64,000 nucleotides of DNA, from NCBI GenBank assembly GCA_029582165.1, contig CM055889.1, positions 31,371,927 through 31,435,926 of the forward strand, read 5' to 3'. The notes under the pieces were generated by a model. The model was not told the origin of the DNA. It saw only the letters and a list, made by a program, of their open reading frames with translations, and searched no databases. Shown one piece after another: positions 47,794 to 58,428 of this stretch (position 1 is its first letter; every line of letters begins with the position of its first letter). The position numbers and the translations under genes were made by a program. Source of the stretch: Portulaca oleracea. Lineage: Eukaryota; Streptophyta; Magnoliopsida; Caryophyllales; Portulacaceae.

Positions 47794-48111
47794 CCCAACC
47801 TATTTGCCCTTGCTTCCGCAGCGAAGTGTCCGCATTGATTTTAATAGATCCCCGTTTTGGTGGTGTCCACTGATGTGCTTGCTGTGCTTGTTTGTTTTCA
47901 GGCCTCTCCCGGTTCAGGGCCCATGTATAATTCTTCCAGTTGTCGACTGCTCGGTTTATGAGGATCTGTTTGGGATTTTCTTTTTATCATGTATCCACTT
48001 ATTCCTCCTGTGCCAAATCTGCCATATAATGTTCATATATAACCCTTTCACCTCATCATCACTGTCTTTGAGAATTTTATGGCACCAGTTTCCAAAGTCT
48101 ATCTCTTCTCT
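47794..48111 (-). pseudogene. LINE linker and first part of RNase H
   Basis: On the minus strand it continues after the stop at 48112. It carries a helical linker (IIWQIWHRRNKWIH) and then WTPPKRGSIKINADTS, the start of RNase H with the first catalytic Asp, before the LTR insertion. Confidence 0.8.
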
Positions 48112-49130
48112 CTATCGTACGTCAATTCTCAGTGGCGATTTCGCCCAACAATCTGCAGCTTCTGGGAAGTCAAGTAAAATGTGACTTATTGTTTCATAGC
48201 TCTCCCCACAAACTGGACAGTAAACGTCTACTCTCATGCCCCTCCTTGCAAGGTTTACCCTAGTTGGAATCGCCTCATTGAGTGCCCTCCAACATAGATT
48301 GACCACTTTCGGTTGAGCTTTTGCCCTCCATACCTTGCTCCATCTTCCATCATGCTCACTTGATGCACTTGGCTTGTTCGTGTTTTCACCCTCGCAATCG
48401 AGCATCTGAGCCAGCATGGTTGCGCTTTTCACCGAGAATTCTCCATTCTTTGTCATTTTCCATCTTAGCACATCTTCCGCGTTTGCTTCTCCTATCGGTA
48501 TACTCATTATTTTTTGTACTCTATTTTCACTGAATAATTGGTGTAGTAAATCCACCCTCCATTGTCTCCTTTCATGATCTATCAATTCCGCCACCAGTGT
48601 GTTCTCCCCCAGTTCAGTGGGTCCTGAGGTCTCCTTTGTGCAAATGCCACTATGTGGCCATCTGTCTTTCCAAAGCCTTACCGATGCCCCATTTTTTATG
48701 GTCCAAATTGTGCCTTCTTCCACCACTTTCCTTGCCTTTATGATGCTTCTCCATGTATAGCTTGGCTGGTGGCCTAAGCTCGCCTCCCAAAAGGTTGATT
48801 TTGGATAGTATCTCGCACGAAGAACCCTTGCCGCGAGACTTTCCGGATTCGTGACGAGTTTCCATCCCTGTTTTGCAAGAAAACTAGTGTTGAAAGAGTG
48901 CATCTATCTGAAGCCCATTCCTCCATTTTGATTTTGGCGACAGAATCTTTCCCATGAAACCCATGTCATGATATTCCCTTCATCCTTCATACCCCACCAG
49001 AATTTTCTACACAGCCTCTCCACCTCTTCGCATATTAATTTTAGGACTTCAAAATATTGCATAAAATAGTTGGGTATGTCTTGGATTACTACTTTAATGA
49101 GTACTTCTCTACCCGCTCTAGATAGTGTTC
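48112..49130 (-). pseudogene. LINE RT C-terminus and zf-RVT domain
   Basis: Two stretches in one frame, separated by a stop at 48904-48906. The first, SRAGREVLIKVVIQDIPNYF ... FWWGMKDEGN ... GGMGFR, is the RT thumb region. The second, LAKQGWKLVTNPESLAARVL, WKDRWPHSG, and CWRALNEAIPTRVNLARRG with CPVCGESYETISHILLDFP, is the zinc-binding zf-RVT domain. Plant L1 ORF2 has this order. Confidence 0.9.
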
Positions 49131-49134
49131 TTTC

Positions 49135-49277
49135 CAAAAATCCTAATAATAATAAAGAAATAGCTTCCAATATTGCAAAGTTCAGTGTAGTATTATCCAA
49201 TACTCCAAAAATTCAGTATATATTATCATCCAAAAATCCTAATAATAATAAAGGAGTAGCTTCCAATATTGCAAACT
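49135..49277 (+). repeat. 46-bp direct repeat at the LINE 5' junction
   Basis: CCAAAAATCCTAATAATAAT...TAGCTTCCAATATTGCAAA occurs at about 49136-49181 and 49230-49275 with two or three differences, separated by about 48 bp. Confidence 0.85.
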
Positions 49278-49990
49278 TATAATTATTGACACCCATCAAC
49301 CACAAAGCTTTTGATAAGCACTTCATTTTCTATTTCAAGAATAATAGAGCGATATTTTGACTTGGGCGGATTCATAAAGTTGATTTTGATGAGTTTTTTT
49401 TTTTTTTTTTTTTGTAATGGGTAATCTAATTGATGAAAGAAATTAGCTTACAACAGAAAACGAATCAAGAGATGATGATGTGAAGATATTGCATCTAAAC
49501 GAACAATTTTTCACACTTTCACTAAAGCACTAGCTAGATCATTTTTCTTTACTTGAATTAATTATTCCTAACGAATTATACATAGATGTTATTTTTAAAT
49601 AGCATTGCATTTTGAACTTAATTCCTTATCGTACTTTATAGACGAGAAATAATATGGTCAGTCAATATGATTTCATTTTTGAACCTTAGATGTGAAAGAC
49701 AGGCATTAATGAATTGCTATTTTCAAAACAAAAAGATGTGACATATTTATTCCAATTAATTTGTTTGTACAGAGATTTGCAAGATAAAAAGATGGACCAC
49801 GTAGATGTAAATTAAAATGTATGTCATGCAGCAAGTAGGAAGGCTACCAAAAAATTGAATGGGGGGCTGAATATGAATATGATAGGTGGAGATGCTGTTT
49901 TTCTGCTTTTGGATACTTTTTATGTGAACCTTATATGGGTGTAAAGCAACTGCAAATACCTAGCTAAGGGGCTGCCTCCCTATACCTAGC
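49278..49990. other. Intergenic sequence, no gene seen
   Basis: AT-rich, with a poly-T run near 49397-49413. No protein frame or RNA signature was recognised. Confidence 0.5.
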
Positions 49991-50020
49991 TGGTAGCTAG
50001 GGGAGGCTATAAATAAGCTA
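49956..50020 (+). promoter_or_regulatory. Orphan TATA-box promoter candidate with hairpin
   Basis: CTATAAATA at 50008-50016 is a strong plant TATA box. Just upstream GCCTCCC ... CTAGC-TGGTA-GCTAG ... GGGAGGC (49972-50006) can form a 12-bp stem with a 5-base bulge. Microsatellites and a GA tract follow within 300 bp, as in many plant 5' leaders. No coding start was recognised downstream. Confidence 0.4.
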
Positions 50021-50037
50021 AAGCAAAATCATACAGA

Positions 50038-50040
50038 TAA

Positions 50041-50081
<41 letters not shown>

Positions 50082-50117
50082 AAATGAAAATGAAAATGAA
50101 AATGAAAATGAAAATGA
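50038..50117 (+). repeat. (AAT)n-(GAAAAT)n microsatellite
   Basis: AAT triplets to about 50079, then seven GAAAAT-type units. Confidence 0.95.
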
Positions 50118-50294
50118 GATTTAAAAGAAGATGGAAGATGATGAGTGAAAGAAAATAAGAAAGAGTAGCTAAAATTGTAATAAGAAATAAAAGCAGAGGA
50201 TGGTCCCCTGTTTCCTTCTACACTGTTTTTGGGATGCTTGCCTTACACTTGCAGAAACTCACAGCTAGCTAGCTGCATCGCCATCTATCACACA

Positions 50295-50344
<50 letters not shown>

Positions 50345-50900
50345 CTGTCGGGTCGGGTTGGGTTTGGGGTAAGCTCTGATCTGACTCTGTGTGTCTGCAT
50401 GTGGTGGCGACTGAAGAGCCCTGCCCTGCCTTGGCTTGGCTTTGCTTTGGGGGCATGAATCAATATATTCAATTTCCTTCAACGCCCTCTACACTAGGAC
50501 ACCTCTCTCTCTCTCTACGATCTACCTTTCGAATCTTAACTTGCTTTTAAACCTCCTGATTAATGGCTAACTTAAATGCAACACAGATTTACCTTCTCTT
50601 TCATGGCTAACTACTTACCAAATCGTGGGTCTAGATTCTAGATTGGTTAGGGTATGGGGTTTTGCTGTAGCTAGCTAGGTTAACACTTTTTTTTAAATAT
50701 AGGTAATAGTCTGTATCATATCTACCTATCTTAAGAAAGATAATCCAAATGCCAGCTGTAACCGATTTTTAATGTCAATGATAGATTTAGACTTGTCATC
50801 TTGTTTTGTTTCCTAGCTAAACCCTTAGATTATTGGATTTAGTTCTTTGTAGTGCTTTTTGCACTTTGCCTATATTGAATAAACTTGGCCTAGAGGTCTT
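50118..50900. other. Possible transcript leader, no gene recognised
   Basis: Contains a (GA)n tract at 50297-50339, a (CT)n tract at 50502-50516, and a splice-donor-like GGGGTAAGC near 50367. I tested it by eye for the common conserved plant microRNAs and found none. The function is unknown. Confidence 0.35.
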
Positions 50901-50904
50901 AATG

Positions 50905-51045
50905 ATTATAAAAAAAAAGATGGGTCCCACTCTAACCCACAACATTCTCTGAAATGGTAAGAGAGAGATGTTATCACCAAGATTCGAACCCTCTACATTT
51001 GGGGTAGCAGGTGGACCTCTTGTCACTCAGGTAAGAGGTGATTGG
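50905..51045 (-). mobile_element. tRNA-derived SINE, minus strand
   Basis: Read on the minus strand: an A-box-like CCTGAGTGACAAG (about 51019-51031) and a perfect B box GGTTCGAATC (50981-50990), then a tRNA-unrelated body ending in an A-rich run (poly-T side at 50900-50920 shows as A-run on plus). A tRNA gene is excluded because the cloverleaf is not complete. Confidence 0.6.
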
Positions 51046-51179
51046 CAACTAGGTTAACACTTGTTGCATGCTTGCTTGCATGGGTTTTGCCTTTAGGACT
51101 CAAAACTAGACCTCCCCATTTGGACGGGTGGGTTAATAAATACGGATCGTGTGTATTTTGGTTTTAGACGACTTCGGTC

Positions 51180-52394
51180 GGGTTTTCAAGTTAGGATTGT
51201 AGAAGCAATACAATGTCCTCCACCACGTTAGAGTCGAGGACCTCCAACATACTAAGAAGATTTTGTTTGAAAGGACAAATAAGGGAAGTCTTCCACACAC
51301 GATGTTTGTTTGAAGAAACAGTTGACACACATGATGCCCTCCACGACCCTTCCTCTGAGGACCTCATACATCACCACTGAGGACCTCAAGCATCACCAGC
51401 AGATTTCGTTTGAAAGAACAAAATTAAAGGGATGTATCCGAGAATATATATTACCATATCTGAATATTCCCTGAGATATTCCATACTGATTTATATACTT
51501 GCTTTTGAAGATAATGAACAAAAAGGAAAGTCCATAAGATTCCAAAGAAGTGAAGATTGAGAATCAAGGCAAGATTGGATAGTATCAACAAGCAAGGAAA
51601 GCAATTAAGAATAGGCAAGAGTTAAAAAGCAAGGAAAGCAATTGAGAAATCCGTTAAGGATGAAGAACTCGCCTATAAAGAGCCCTAAACTGTCCTCTCC
51701 AAAGAGATATAGATTCCAAGTAAGAGGAAATTGAGTGTAGGAATTTTGTGATAGAAAATTCTGAGTGTAACCACTTATGTTTCAGTGGTGAGTTGTGTAA
51801 CCAGAAAGAGAGTTCTGGTGATGCCCTCAAGGGTGTGTAACTAAAGCGAGAATAGTGTTCTCTCTTTAGCAAGTCAGAAACATCAACCGCCTCATCTATG
51901 AGGCCCTCTTTACAGGAAATTGCTTCTAAGTTTTTGTCTTTGTAAGCAGACTTCAAGGACCTCACTATCCTGAACCTGCTGAATTTCTTAACCTCCTCTA
52001 TTTTCTCTGTACCTCAAGTTAATCAAATAAAGAAGTACCCCCTCTGTCCCAATTAATTTGTCCATTTAGCTTTTTCATGGTCTCCAATGAAATATTTTGA
52101 CCGTTAATTTTTCACGTTTTATCTAAGAAAGACTAATAATATTGTATTTAAATAAAAGTATATTTCATCACAAATCTAATAGTGGTAGTCTTATACAATA
52201 ACTAAATATATAATTTGTTAAATTAATGGTCAAAGTTTAGAAATTTTGACCTATAAAGTCAAATATGGACAATTTAATTGGGACGGAGGGAGTATTATTC
52301 AGTATTATTAATGCTATTAACGTCCTTGTGTTTATAAAGTGCAGAATTTTTTATACAACCTTATTCACCCCTCCCCCCCTCTAGGATTATTTCA
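51180..52394 (+). mobile_element. Ty1/copia LTR (fragment or solo), with nested MITE
   Basis: It resembles the LTR at 57046-57884/60242-61132 read on its own strand: TTTCGTTTGAAAGAAC, CTATAAAGAGCCCTA (TATA), AGTGTAACCACTTATG, and the CTAGGATTATTTCA end at 52394. The left end is unclear because GAGGACCTC...CATC-type sequence is repeated at 51230 and 51350-51400. A Stowaway MITE interrupts it at 52038. Confidence 0.65.
52038..52292. mobile_element. Stowaway-type MITE
   Basis: 255 bp with TIR CCCCCTCTGTCCCAATTAAT / mirrored ATTGGGACGGAGGGAG, flanked by TA duplications (52036-52037 and 52293-52294). Removing it restores AAGTATTATTCA, the sequence seen at the same place in the LTR copies at 825 and 35967. 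Confidence 0.93.
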
Positions 52395-53142
52395 AAGACG
52401 ATGATACACATATAAACAAACAAGACCCTAGACATTCTCATGATGATAAACTAAAAATATAAACACTTGAATAAAAATTGAATTTTAATTTGAAGCATCA
52501 TGCAAACAAGAACTCCAAAAAAATTTTCTAAGAAAAACAAAATTATCTCTAAACAATTCAATTTAATTATATATGCACCAAATATTTCATTACGTTCTCT
52601 TGATGATAAACTAAAAATATTTACACTTGAATTTGAGAAATAATATCTACTAGAATTACATTTTTGTGCATGGTTAATAATTACAATCGAAAATAAATGT
52701 CATACATCGATTATTTTGGCTATTTTATGTAGAATATTAGACGATGTTATCGCAAAATCAATTAACCAATCAATTTAAGAATTATAACTTGTGCAATAGT
52801 TAGCAAAGATATTAAGAAATTAAATTCTTCGATTACCATCTTCAGAAAAATATAATAGGATATTAGATTCTGTTCAATTAATTTTATTCGAAATTGTCAG
52901 ATTAGAATTACACCGTGGTAATATCTCGTTAATTTATATTGATTTTAATTTTGACCAAACATGTGATATATCCTTCTTCAATATTTATAATGAATATTTG
53001 GAAGAAATCCATTAGTTAATTTCAAATCAATGTCAAATCACAATAAAGCATCAAATTATTACTTGACGCCAAAATCCTAATAAAATAAAATATATTATCA
53101 ATTTCAAAAGTGATCAGCGAGACCCCTACACATATTATTAAG
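52395..53142. other. AT-rich spacer, nothing recognised
   Basis: A 'TTGATGATAAACTAAAAATA' block occurs twice (around 52442 and 52599). No gene was seen. Confidence 0.5.
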
Positions 53143-53150
53143 ACCATCTC

Positions 53151-53886
53151 CAGGGGCGGATTTAGGGGGGGCTAGGGAGGGCCATGGCCCAATCCATAAT
53201 TACATATTTGTATTAATAGTTGTGCAAGTAATTAATATAATGTTTGTGGCTTAGTGGTATTGTGAAATGTTAATGATATCTATTGTCCATTCGGACATAT
53301 GTTCAATTCCCCTCCCAAGCATTTAATTTTATGTTTTTAACTCTGTCTCATGCCCCTTTAGTCGCGTGTTCAATCCCATCACAAACATGTCATTTTATGT
53401 TTTTTTTTTCACTGGGTCATTCCCTCTTTATGTGCCCTTTATTATTAATTTTTTGTTTCTATAGTTTTTTAGCATATTATATCTTTTCTTATTCATTCAA
53501 AACTATTTTTATCATGTATATATTTATCTATACTTTTTTTTTATAAATATTCAATAATAATGTTCTCATTTAGATTTTAATTATTCTAAAAAAAGGTTTT
53601 ATATTTTCCCACATGTTTTATAAAGCAATGAAATTTAATTATAAAGATTATCTTATCTATCAAAAAATATAAATAATTGTTCTCTTAATAATAATGTAAA
53701 TTATATGAACTAGTCTCATTATATTTATTAATTTATTGATAAGAATAATTTTAATTTCTTTGTTTTGACGCCCCATTGATAAGTTAATATTTCCCTTTTT
53801 ATTTCGTAGTTTATGTACGAAATAGTTGTATATAAAAATTTTCATATTGTAGCCCACCCTAATGAAATATTCTGGCTCCGCCCTTG
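53151..53886. mobile_element. hAT-like non-autonomous element
   Basis: It starts CAGGGGCGGATTTAG and ends CTGGCTCCGCCCTTG, imperfect inverted ends typical of plant hAT elements. The 8-bp flanks ACCATCTC (53143-53150) and ATTATCTC (53887-53894) differ only by two C/T changes. The interior is AT-rich with no transposase. A tRNA-like pair, TGGCTTAGTGG (53247) and GTTCAATTCC (53301), hints at an embedded SINE. Confidence 0.75.
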
Positions 53887-53894
53887 ATTATCTC

Positions 53895-54319
53895 TAATAT
53901 TGGTGAGTCAAAATTGGGTCAATGTTGACACGACATTGGGTGATGATGGAGTGAGCTTGTGTAAGACATTCCAATCGTGAGAATGTGAGCAGACTCACGT
54001 GATATATGTGGAGTTATGCTCAAGAAAGAATTAAATGGTGAATTTCTCACACTATTTTATTTATATTTTTTTCTCTTTCCTCTCCCTCTACCTAACTTTT
54101 TTTTAATCAATAGAACCAAATTAATCATATTATTAAGTAGGACTCACTCACTTTTCTAATTAATATGAGTCAAACTCATGATCACCAATGGAAAGCAAGA
54201 TAAATAGAGGAAAACTTTGACTCTCTTGTTGAGTGCCCAAATTGTACCTCATTTAATGAGCGAAACTCAGTCCCATTGTTACTTGCGGGTACTCTAACGT
54301 AAGCAAACTCACAAGATAG
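53895..54319. other. Intergenic sequence, nothing certain
   Basis: TTGGTGAGTCAAA at 53899 and its loose mirror GAGTCAAACTCATGATCACC near 54168-54187 could be ends of a small MITE, but I cannot define it. Confidence 0.4.
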
Positions 54320-54324
54320 ATCGT

Positions 54325-55606
54325 TGTTAAACCTCGATTTTACCGTTTTTTTACCTTGGTTTTTATTGTCTTATCGAACTTTTATAAGTCATTTACTATA
54401 AGTTTGATAGTGACTTTTGCTCATCTTTGTTGATTGAGATTAATTTATTTAATTATCTTATTTTTAGGCAATTTGGACACAACTTTTATGAAGTTCATGC
54501 GTGTGGACTGTAAATGATGATGGCAATAGAAGAAAAGGTTTGGAAATAAGGAGCAAAAGAATCATAAGAAAGTCGACATGAGCAACTATTCCAACCAGCA
54601 CAACCATGCCACAATATTAGCGACAAAATTGAAATTTTCAGTAGAGTGCACCTGCCTGTGCTAGGTCGGCTCGGCTGTGCCAGATTGCAGTATTTTGTTT
54701 TAAGCGCTTAATTAATGAGAAGACAATAGTTTTCATTTTTAAGTTCTTTTTTCATTCTGCCTTTGAGGTTTTAGAGAAAGTTTCTCGCTAGCCTCTCTAG
54801 AGGCTTTTAAATTAGTTCTTAGGTTTAATTTGCTTCTCTATGTAAAGGATTGATGGATTTCGCTTTTAATTTCGTAATTCAAGACTAAGTTTCTCTTCCT
54901 CTTTCTCTTCCCCTTTCCCTTTATGTTTATTTATATTCTTGTCAACTTTGTTTCCTTTCTCTGTATTACTTTAGTATGTTAATTGGTTGTTAATTTTAAG
55001 TTGCTTGGGTTGTGATTGATGTATTTGATGGGCTAATTGATTTCGTTTAGGCCTAATCTTTCTAATTTCATGCTTGTAGTTAGAGGCTTTCTCTTCGCCC
55101 ACCACGCGTTCGATGAAATGCTCGAGAGAATGTTCATCTGTATTTTTAGGCAATTGATTTATGCTGAGAGGTGATGTCAATTGGCTAGTGTGGGTAGAGA
55201 AAAGAATTAGAATTTTTTATATGAGAATAATCGAATTCTAACTAGGTCTAGGGTTGTTATTCTTGTAGTTTAATTGGACTAACTCTATGAGATTAAGTAG
55301 TTGGAATAGTTAAGCTTGCCCCTGACCCTCGAGAAGGGGCTTTGGTGAGTGTCTGACCCTTGAGAGAGGGTTTTGGCGTTCTTTGTCGGTGCCATCGATC
55401 ACTCTTAATTGCTTCTATAGAATCGATAGATTAGGTTAGTCAGATTGATTATTTGTTGAATATTTATTTTGCAATCTGAGCATCTTTTAATGCTTTCACA
55501 GTTTGTAGTTTTCATACCATTGCTATCACTACCACCCATTGCTTTGCCTAGCTTGAAAACCAGTTAGTTTTGAGTGTGTAGAACACAACTCCTTGTGTAT
55601 ACTACA
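54325..55606 (+). mobile_element. Solo LTR, 1.28 kb, family uncertain
   Basis: It starts TGTTAAACCTCGATTTTACC and ends GTGTATACTACA, with the perfect 5-bp duplication ATCGT at 54320-54324 and 55607-55611. The internal layout (GC-rich block at 54640-54690, pyrimidine-rich leader at 54890-54960, a late CCCTGACCCTCGAGAAGGGG repeat) is reminiscent of Tat/Athila-type LTRs. No internal region or second LTR is present. Confidence 0.85.
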
Positions 55607-55611
55607 ATCGT

Positions 55612-57040
55612 ACTCCCCGAAATTATGGCAACAATCACTGCCTTTTAAAACTTGATCAATAGTTTCATTAAACGACCTCCAACTATCCTACCAATTAATG
55701 TCTCATCTACTTCCCATTTTCCAAAGTAGATGTACTTATAGCCGTCCCAATATTGCTTAGAGTTATTGGACATAAGTCGACTTTTAATTATTTTTGCCCT
55801 ACTTTATCGGTCAAAACATTGATTAATTGTATCTTACTAGCTCAACATTGATCATTTGGGCCCTGAGGTTAGTGTGATGAATAACGATGACCCAAATTTA
55901 GGCATCGTTCTGTTTTATTTTTTATTATTTTTTTTTGCCTTGAGACGATCAGTAGTAATGCTTGTAACTTCACGATTTCCCTCATTCATCAATCTTAACT
56001 ATTATTTGCAGTATAAGGCCGCCTAAAGGTGATGGCAAAAAAGACCGTGGTTAGGCCTAATAAATTTAGACCATTTTTATTCGTTGCATTAACTTCATGG
56101 TACATAAAATTAATGTTGAAACAATAATAGGGTCCAATTAATTAATGATGCAATACTTAGGGTCCAAAATACAAAAAAAAAAAAATCACTAGGCAAAAGC
56201 ACATTAATTTTCACCAACGCCTATGGTAACAAATTTAAGTGAGGTTTCATTCTAGAATCAATTAATGTTAAGAGGAATAATCCATTTGACGTACAATTCA
56301 GAACCACTTAGTTTAAATTTTTGATGTGGGACATTTAACTAATAGGTCAAACACGTTATTTTTTAACTCGAGTAAATTGGGTTAGATTGGTCAACCTTTA
56401 GTTATAGGGTAAGTTGGTAAGGAAGAAACTAACCCATGGTTAGAGACCTCCTATCTCAAGAGCGGTAACTGACCAAAGAAAAGTAAACAACCTAGACAAT
56501 CAACACTTACTACATACCAACCACTAAAAAGGATATCCTAACGAGTATCCTTAACAAAAAAAAAGGAACAAATCACTATCTAGAGGGGGACGTGAGTGGG
56601 ATTAAGCCGTCTTATAATCTTGTTCAAGAGAGGGGTGTAGCCATTGAGCAAACTCCATTCTGGGCTTGACCACAGATGCGATAGATCTTATGGCATTATG
56701 AGCTCGACTAGATTGCTTTGTTTCGACCAAAATCCATTATGGGAAAATCCTCCATCTTGACCAATAGAAATACATCACCTCAAATGGCGACATGTTCGCC
56801 GAATGCTCCGCCATCTCCATGAGAGCCTCAAGCAACACTCAATCAGAGTAATTAAGAAGCACATAATAAAGAGAGGATTCAAAATCCAGAGCAAAAAGGT
56901 GGAAGTTACTTGGATCGGGTAGAATTAAGGGTGTGTTTGGTTGGGATGAAAATATTTTGTCATTTTCCGGTGTTTGGTGACCGAATAATGGAGAAAACCA
57001 TTTTTCAAGAAAATGATTTTCCCCTATCCCTTTGTAAATC
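55612..57040. other. Intergenic sequence, no gene recognised
   Basis: No domain, RNA or repeat signature found in 1.4 kb. GGGTGTGTTTGGTTGGGATG at 56930-56949 is a phrase common at ends of plant MITEs, but its mirror was not found. Confidence 0.5.
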
Positions 57041-57045
57041 ATTTT

Positions 57046-57884
57046 TGAAATAACCCTAGAAAGGGGGTGATTAGGGTTATGTAAAAATTCTGCACTTCAA
57101 TCAACACAACTAGGTTAATAGCACTTTTATATAATGAAAAATACTTCTTTATTGTCAAACAAAAGTGCTTAAAATAGAAGAGGTTACAACTCAGCTGATA
57201 AGAAGACTGTGAGGTCCTCAAAACAACTTACTGGGACAGAAGACCTTGCAGATGTCTTCTGTTCTTGAGGCCTCACAGAAGAGGCAGTTACAGACAGAGA
57301 AGATGCTTTCAATGTGACCTCACTTGTTACAAACAAACTCACCACTTACACTTGTGGTTACACTCAGAATATTAACACAATATTCCTACACTCAGAACTT
57401 TCTCACACAAAGTTCCTACTCAGATTTGCTTACTTGGAAATCGCCATTTGCAAGAGAGGTCTTCGGCAGAATATATAGTAGAGCTCTTGAGACTTCAACG
57501 GCTACTTGCTCTTTGAAGGAGATAATTTCCTTTCTTGGGATATCTTTATAATCTTCCATATTATCTTGATATCCTTGACTTTTGCTTCCATGAATTAGAT
57601 GCTCTTTGAAGGAGATAATTTCCTTTCTTGGGATAACTTTATAATCTTCCATATTATCTTGATATCCTTGATTTTGCTTCCATAAATTAGATACCTGAAA
57701 TAAGGAGATCTGCCTTTATCAATTCAGAAACAATAAAAGAGAATATGCTTTAGGGTTTTGGGAGATACTTCCCTAGATTAAGTTTGTCAATCTTTCAAAC
57801 AAAATCCTTTGATGCTGGCGCTGGAGTTGGAGGTCCTCGAAGCGTGCTGCGATGAGGTCCTCAGACTTAACTTGAGACTCTTTA
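57046..57884 (-). repeat. 3' LTR of the copia element
   Basis: 839 bp. Its start, on the minus strand, is TAAAGAGTCTCAAG where the 5' LTR has TGAAGAGTCTCAAG, so the terminal TG is mutated. It contains an internal duplication (CTCTTTGAAGGAGATAATTT at about 57512 and 57601). Confidence 0.9.
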
Positions 57885-57897
57885 ATCTCCCCCTTTT
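57885..57897 (-). other. Polypurine tract of the copia element
   Basis: AAAAAGGGGGAGA on the minus strand, right before the 3' LTR. A second similar tract lies at 57979-57991. Confidence 0.8.
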
Positions 57898-58428
57898 TGT
57901 TTGAAAGACAAAATTTTCTTTGTGGTCCTTTAGCATAAGGATATAGTATATAGCAAACCAATGCAACAAACTTAATTCTCCCCCTTTTTGTCTTTCGGAC
58001 ATAAAAGAAACAGGAGAGTACAAGTACTAAATTGTGTAGTGAAAATAAGCAGAGGAAGAGAGAGGAAGAAGGAGGGATAGGAGGAAAAGAAATGATGAGA
58101 ACACCTTAGGCAGGCGCTGATTAAATTTTGAGGTACCCGAGAGGCCATGCTGATGAGGACATCAGAGGTCCAGGCATGCAGTGAGTTGACGAACCTGGGA
58201 GGAGGAGAGGGACCACATGCAGGGAGAAGGGATAATAAGACTCCCCCTCAATTTGGCAGCTTGTGCATAGGTTGAGGTCCTCATGATAGAAGGCTCCCCC
58301 TCGAATGGTGCGGGTGGTGTTGATTCGCGACCTTCCCAATGTCTAAGATCTTGTCTTGGCTTTTGTCTCCAAAGTTCACTCTTCAAACCTTGTTGCTTTT
58401 CAGTTTGCAGAACTTGGTTAGATCTCTG
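57898..58428 (-). other. Residual sequence between gag and 3' LTR
   Basis: About 530 bp where pol would begin. No protease, integrase or RT motif in any frame; short frames only. Confidence 0.7.

Larger units (their letters stand above)
42200..49130 (-). mobile_element. L1-type LINE, 5'-truncated, split by an LTR element
   Basis: On the minus strand it runs from about 49130 (RT thumb region, SRAGREVLIK) through a zinc-finger RT-associated domain and RNase H to a 13-base poly(A) (poly-T at 42200-42212). The gypsy element 42646-47788 sits inside it, leaving about 1.8 kb of LINE. The N-terminal endonuclease and most of the RT are absent, as usual for 5'-truncated copies. I could not find the flanking target duplication. 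Confidence 0.85.

Noticed and set aside
49956..50006. Possible microRNA hairpin before the TATA box
   Set aside because: Stem only 12 bp with a bulge and no match to a known miRNA; it lies upstream of the presumed transcription start.
50265..50482. Overlapping minus-strand ORFs with Ser-Leu runs
   Set aside because: They depend on the (GA)n tract; no domain or conserved start.
50905..51045. Possible tRNA gene (minus strand)
   Set aside because: Good B box but no complete cloverleaf or acceptor stem; a SINE explains it better.
56930..57040. MITE start (GGGTGTGTTTGGTT)
   Set aside because: The matching inverted end was not found, and the phrase is common in plant DNA.
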